DNA of 14,711 bases from CAIYZT01 sp052387855. Its GTDB lineage: Bacteria > Pseudomonadota > Alphaproteobacteria > Rhodobacterales > Rhodobacteraceae. Position numbers and translations under genes: made by a program. Shown here in pieces: positions 13,060-14,711 of this stretch. Within the stretch, counting starts at the first letter, position 1. Every line of letters starts with the position of its first letter. The DNA lies in assembly GCA_052387855.1 (NCBI GenBank), contig JBQTIT010000117.1, forward strand, positions 1 through 14,711, written 5' to 3'. Under the pieces are notes generated by a model. It searched no databases, had not been told where the DNA came from, and worked only from the letters and a program-made list of their open reading frames with translations.

Positions 13060-13560
13060 ATGGCTGCCAATCTGTCCCACACCACCCTGCCGCTGCCGCG
13101 CCTTGACGCGCCGACCCGGCTCTTGATCGTTGTGGCGCCCTATTACCGCGACATCGCCGACAATCTGGTGGCCGGCGCGCGCGCCGTGGCGCAGGCCTGC
13201 GGCGCCGAGACCGACCTGGTCGAGGTTCCCGGCGCGCTGGAGATCCCCAGCGCCATCGGGCTGGCCGACAGGTTGGCCGAGTTTGACGGCTATGTCGCGC
13301 TGGGCTGCATCATCCGGGGCGAGACCACGCATTACGACACCGTCTGCAATGACAGCTCGCGCGGGCTGATGCTGCTGGGGCTCGAAGGGCTCTGCATCGG
13401 CAACGGCATCCTGACGGTCGAGAACCGCGAGCAGGCTGTGGTGCGCGCCGATCCCGCCGGGCAGGACAAGGGCGGCGGCGCGGCCGCGGCGGCCCTGCAT
13501 CTGATCGCGCTGTCGCGCAAATGGGCCGCCGCGCCCAAGGGGATGGGTTTTCGGTCATGA
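13060..13560 (+). CDS. ribH: 6,7-dimethyl-8-ribityllumazine synthase
   Basis: RibH condenses the RibB product with the ribitylaminouracil intermediate to form lumazine, the penultimate step of riboflavin synthesis. The 166-residue protein is of normal length. Family motifs are VPGALEIP (56-63), GCIIRGETTHYD (82-93, with the catalytic His91), GILTVEN (116-122) and DKGGGAAAAAL (136-146). The start lies three bases after the ribB stop and has no separate strong ribosome binding site, so translation is probably coupled to ribB. The stop overlaps the likely nusB start by ATGA. The product of the upstream gene is the direct substrate of this enzyme, so the operon order follows the pathway. Confidence 0.96.
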   Translation: MAANLSHTTLPLPRLDAPTRLLIVVAPYYRDIADNLVAGARAVAQACGAETDLVEVPGALEIPSAIGLADRLAEFDGYVALGCIIRGETTHYDTVCNDSSRGLMLLGLEGLCIGNGILTVENREQAVVRADPAGQDKGGGAAAAALHLIALSRKWAAAPKGMGFRS

Positions 13561-14045
13561 CAGGCCCCCGCAGCTCTGCCAGGGCGGCCGAACGGCGCCT
13601 GATGAAATCCGCCTCGCGGCTTTACGCCGTGCAGGCGCTGTTTCAGATGGAAGCCTCGGGCCAGTCGGCCCCTGTCGTCAGCGCGGAGTTCGAGACCTAC
13701 CGCCTTGGCGCCAGCTATGAAGAGGGCGATTTTGCCGAGGGCGATGTCGATCTGTTCCGCGCCATCCTGGCGCAGGCGGTGAACTGGCAGGCGCGCATCG
13801 ACCAGATGACCGACCGGGCGCTGCTTGCGGCCTGGCCGCTCGGGCGGATCGACCCGGTGCTGCGGGCGCTTTTCCGCGCGGCGGGGGCCGAACTGGTCGA
13901 CAGCGCGACCCCGCCCAAGGTGGCGATCAACGAATATGTCGATGTCGCCAAGGCCTTCTTTCCCGGCGGCAAGGAACCGAAATTCGTCAACGCCGTGCTT
14001 GACCACATGGCGCGCGAGGCCCGGCCGGAGGCCTTTTCCGGCTGA
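13557..14045 (+). CDS. nusB: Transcription antitermination protein NusB
   Basis: NusB binds boxA RNA with NusE (ribosomal protein S10) and supports rRNA transcription. The 162-residue protein has the family landmarks RLYAVQALFQME near its start, WPLGRIDPVLRALFRAA in the middle, and PPKVAINEYVDVAK followed by GKEPKFVNAVLD near the end. I chose the ATG at 13557 because it overlaps the ribH stop as ATGA, the usual arrangement; an in-frame ATG at 13521 lies inside ribH and would add 12 residues without family support. ribH-nusB adjacency is common in alphaproteobacteria and other groups. Confidence 0.94.
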   Translation: MTGPRSSARAAERRLMKSASRLYAVQALFQMEASGQSAPVVSAEFETYRLGASYEEGDFAEGDVDLFRAILAQAVNWQARIDQMTDRALLAAWPLGRIDPVLRALFRAAGAELVDSATPPKVAINEYVDVAKAFFPGGKEPKFVNAVLDHMAREARPEAFSG

Positions 14046-14061
14046 AGTATGGCAGGGGCCC

Positions 14062-14439
14062 ATGTTCCGCACCATCTTGCTTTCGCTTGTCGCACTTCTT
14101 GGCGGGGCCTCGGCGCCGGCGGCGGGCCTCGGGGCCGGCACATGGCGGCTTGAGAGCATCGACGCCGAACCCTTTGCGCTGACGGCCACGCTGCAGATCG
14201 GCGCCGATGGCCGCATCGGCGGCACTGCGCCCTGCAACCGCTGGTTCGCGCGGGGGCCGGGGCTGGACGGGGCGCTGTTTGGCCCGCTCGGTTCGACCAA
14301 GCGCGCCTGCGACGGGCTGGAGCAAGAGCTGCGCTTTCTGGGCCTGCTGGCCGTGATGACGACCGCCCGGACCTCGGCCGACCGGCTGGTGCTGACCGGC
14401 GAGGGGCACGAGATGGTGTTCGTCCCGCTGGCCGAATAG
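14062..14439 (+). CDS. META-domain envelope protein (HslJ-like)
   Basis: This is a 125-residue protein with a signal peptide (positive start MFRTILL, hydrophobic core, likely cleavage after about residue 21, AxA-like) and one META/HslJ domain. The domain is recognised from TWRLESID (27-34), DGRIGGTAPCNRW (49-61), LGSTKRAC (76-83) and a conserved end with MVFVP. No lipobox cysteine is seen, so it should be periplasmic and not lipid-anchored. Cys58 and Cys83 are two conserved cysteines that could form a disulfide. The start is 16 bases after nusB with GGCAGGGG just ahead, so it may be read with the rib operon. The biochemical function of this family is not known, apart from links to heat and stress resistance in E. 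coli HslJ. Confidence 0.85.
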   Translation: MFRTILLSLVALLGGASAPAAGLGAGTWRLESIDAEPFALTATLQIGADGRIGGTAPCNRWFARGPGLDGALFGPLGSTKRACDGLEQELRFLGLLAVMTTARTSADRLVLTGEGHEMVFVPLAE

Positions 14440-14465
14440 CGGGCGGAGGGGGATGAGGCGGGTCT

Positions 14466-14637
14466 TCGCATGACCTCGGCTGGTGCCTTGGCCCGTGTAG
14501 GGGCGGGCGAACAAGGAAACGCACTGCGTTTCCTCGCCCGTGTGGGAACGTGTCCGGGTGACCGGTTCCGCATAGATGTCAGAGGCCAGCGCCCGACCCG
14601 GAGGGCGTGGAGCGCCCTCCCGTGGGGGGGTCGGGCG
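14466..14637 (-). repeat. Structured repeat, inverted copy D (two hairpins)
   Basis: This is the same element as copies A-C in opposite orientation, 14 kb away. On the minus strand it reads hairpin 1 first: outer stem 14590-14599/14628-14637, inner stem 14600-14607/14613-14620, with a seven-base bulge at 14621-14627, against six bases in copy A. The spacer AGAGGCCAG at 14581-14589 (CTGGCCTCT in element orientation) follows. The core runs 14573 to 14466, from ATGCGGAACC to GGTCATGCGA. Hairpin 2 has an outer stem 14504-14510/14534-14540 (CGGGCGA with TCGCCCG), an inner stem 14515-14522/14526-14533 (GGAAACGC with GCGTTTCC) and an ACAA bulge (TTGT in element orientation). The element lies directly after the META gene and could mark the end of that operon. 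Confidence 0.85.
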
Positions 14638-14711
14638 CGTGGACAGGGCCGTTTGGGGCCACGGGCCGGTATGGGGAACCGTTCCCGGGTGCCGCGGCGA
14701 GGGGCCCCGCC
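14638..14711. other. Non-coding end of window beside repeat copy D
   Basis: No gene is visible in these last 74 bases. GGCC-rich pieces (AGGGCC, GTTTGGGGCC near 14645-14660) resemble the small CAAA-loop hairpins that precede copies B and C, so the repeat block may continue beyond the window. Confidence 0.4.

Overview
The window looks like chromosomal DNA from a high-GC alphaproteobacterium, most likely a member of the Rhodobacteraceae. The evidence is the strong G/C third-position bias, the purQ, dctBD, rne, ccdA and ribB-ribH-nusB protein types, and the alphaproteobacterial form of RNase E: an insertion in the S1 domain, an Arg-rich tail and a terminal GWW. Genus and species cannot be fixed from the sequence alone. 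No phage, transposase, CRISPR or tRNA/rRNA genes were seen.

Layout. Bases 1-729 hold no credible gene. They contain three copies of a structured repeat (A, B, C) and a foldable leader in front of purQ (730-1398), the glutaminase subunit of FGAM synthase. Next come a DctB-like sensor kinase (1445-3352) and a DctD-like response regulator (3368-4696). After a 473-base leader with several hairpins comes rne (5170-7842), closed by a strong terminator. A small TusA-family gene lies on the minus strand (8159-8395) and diverges from ccdA (8525-9265). An uncharacterised alpha/beta-hydrolase-like membrane protein (9322-10542) overlaps a cytochrome P450 (10539-11882) by ATGA. The final cluster is ribB (11962-13056), ribH (13060-13560), nusB (13557-14045) and a META-domain envelope protein (14062-14439). 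A fourth, inverted copy of the structured repeat (D) fills much of 14466-14637.

How the genes work together. The right-hand cluster links riboflavin synthesis (RibB makes the C4 unit, RibH uses it) with the transcription factor NusB, an arrangement common in alphaproteobacteria. The DctB/DctD pair should sense a small periplasmic ligand. However, the regulator has lost the GAFTGA loop that normally contacts sigma-54, so it probably activates transcription another way or not at all. RibB carries a GTP cyclohydrolase II-like domain without its zinc cysteines.

Most unusual content. The four-copy repeat has two nested hairpins, and the outer stem of one hairpin shows compensatory base changes between copies. 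This points to a conserved folded RNA or DNA element. Second in interest are the GAFTGA-less DctD and the translationally coupled hydrolase/P450 pair, whose substrate is unknown. The remaining genes are ordinary housekeeping genes.
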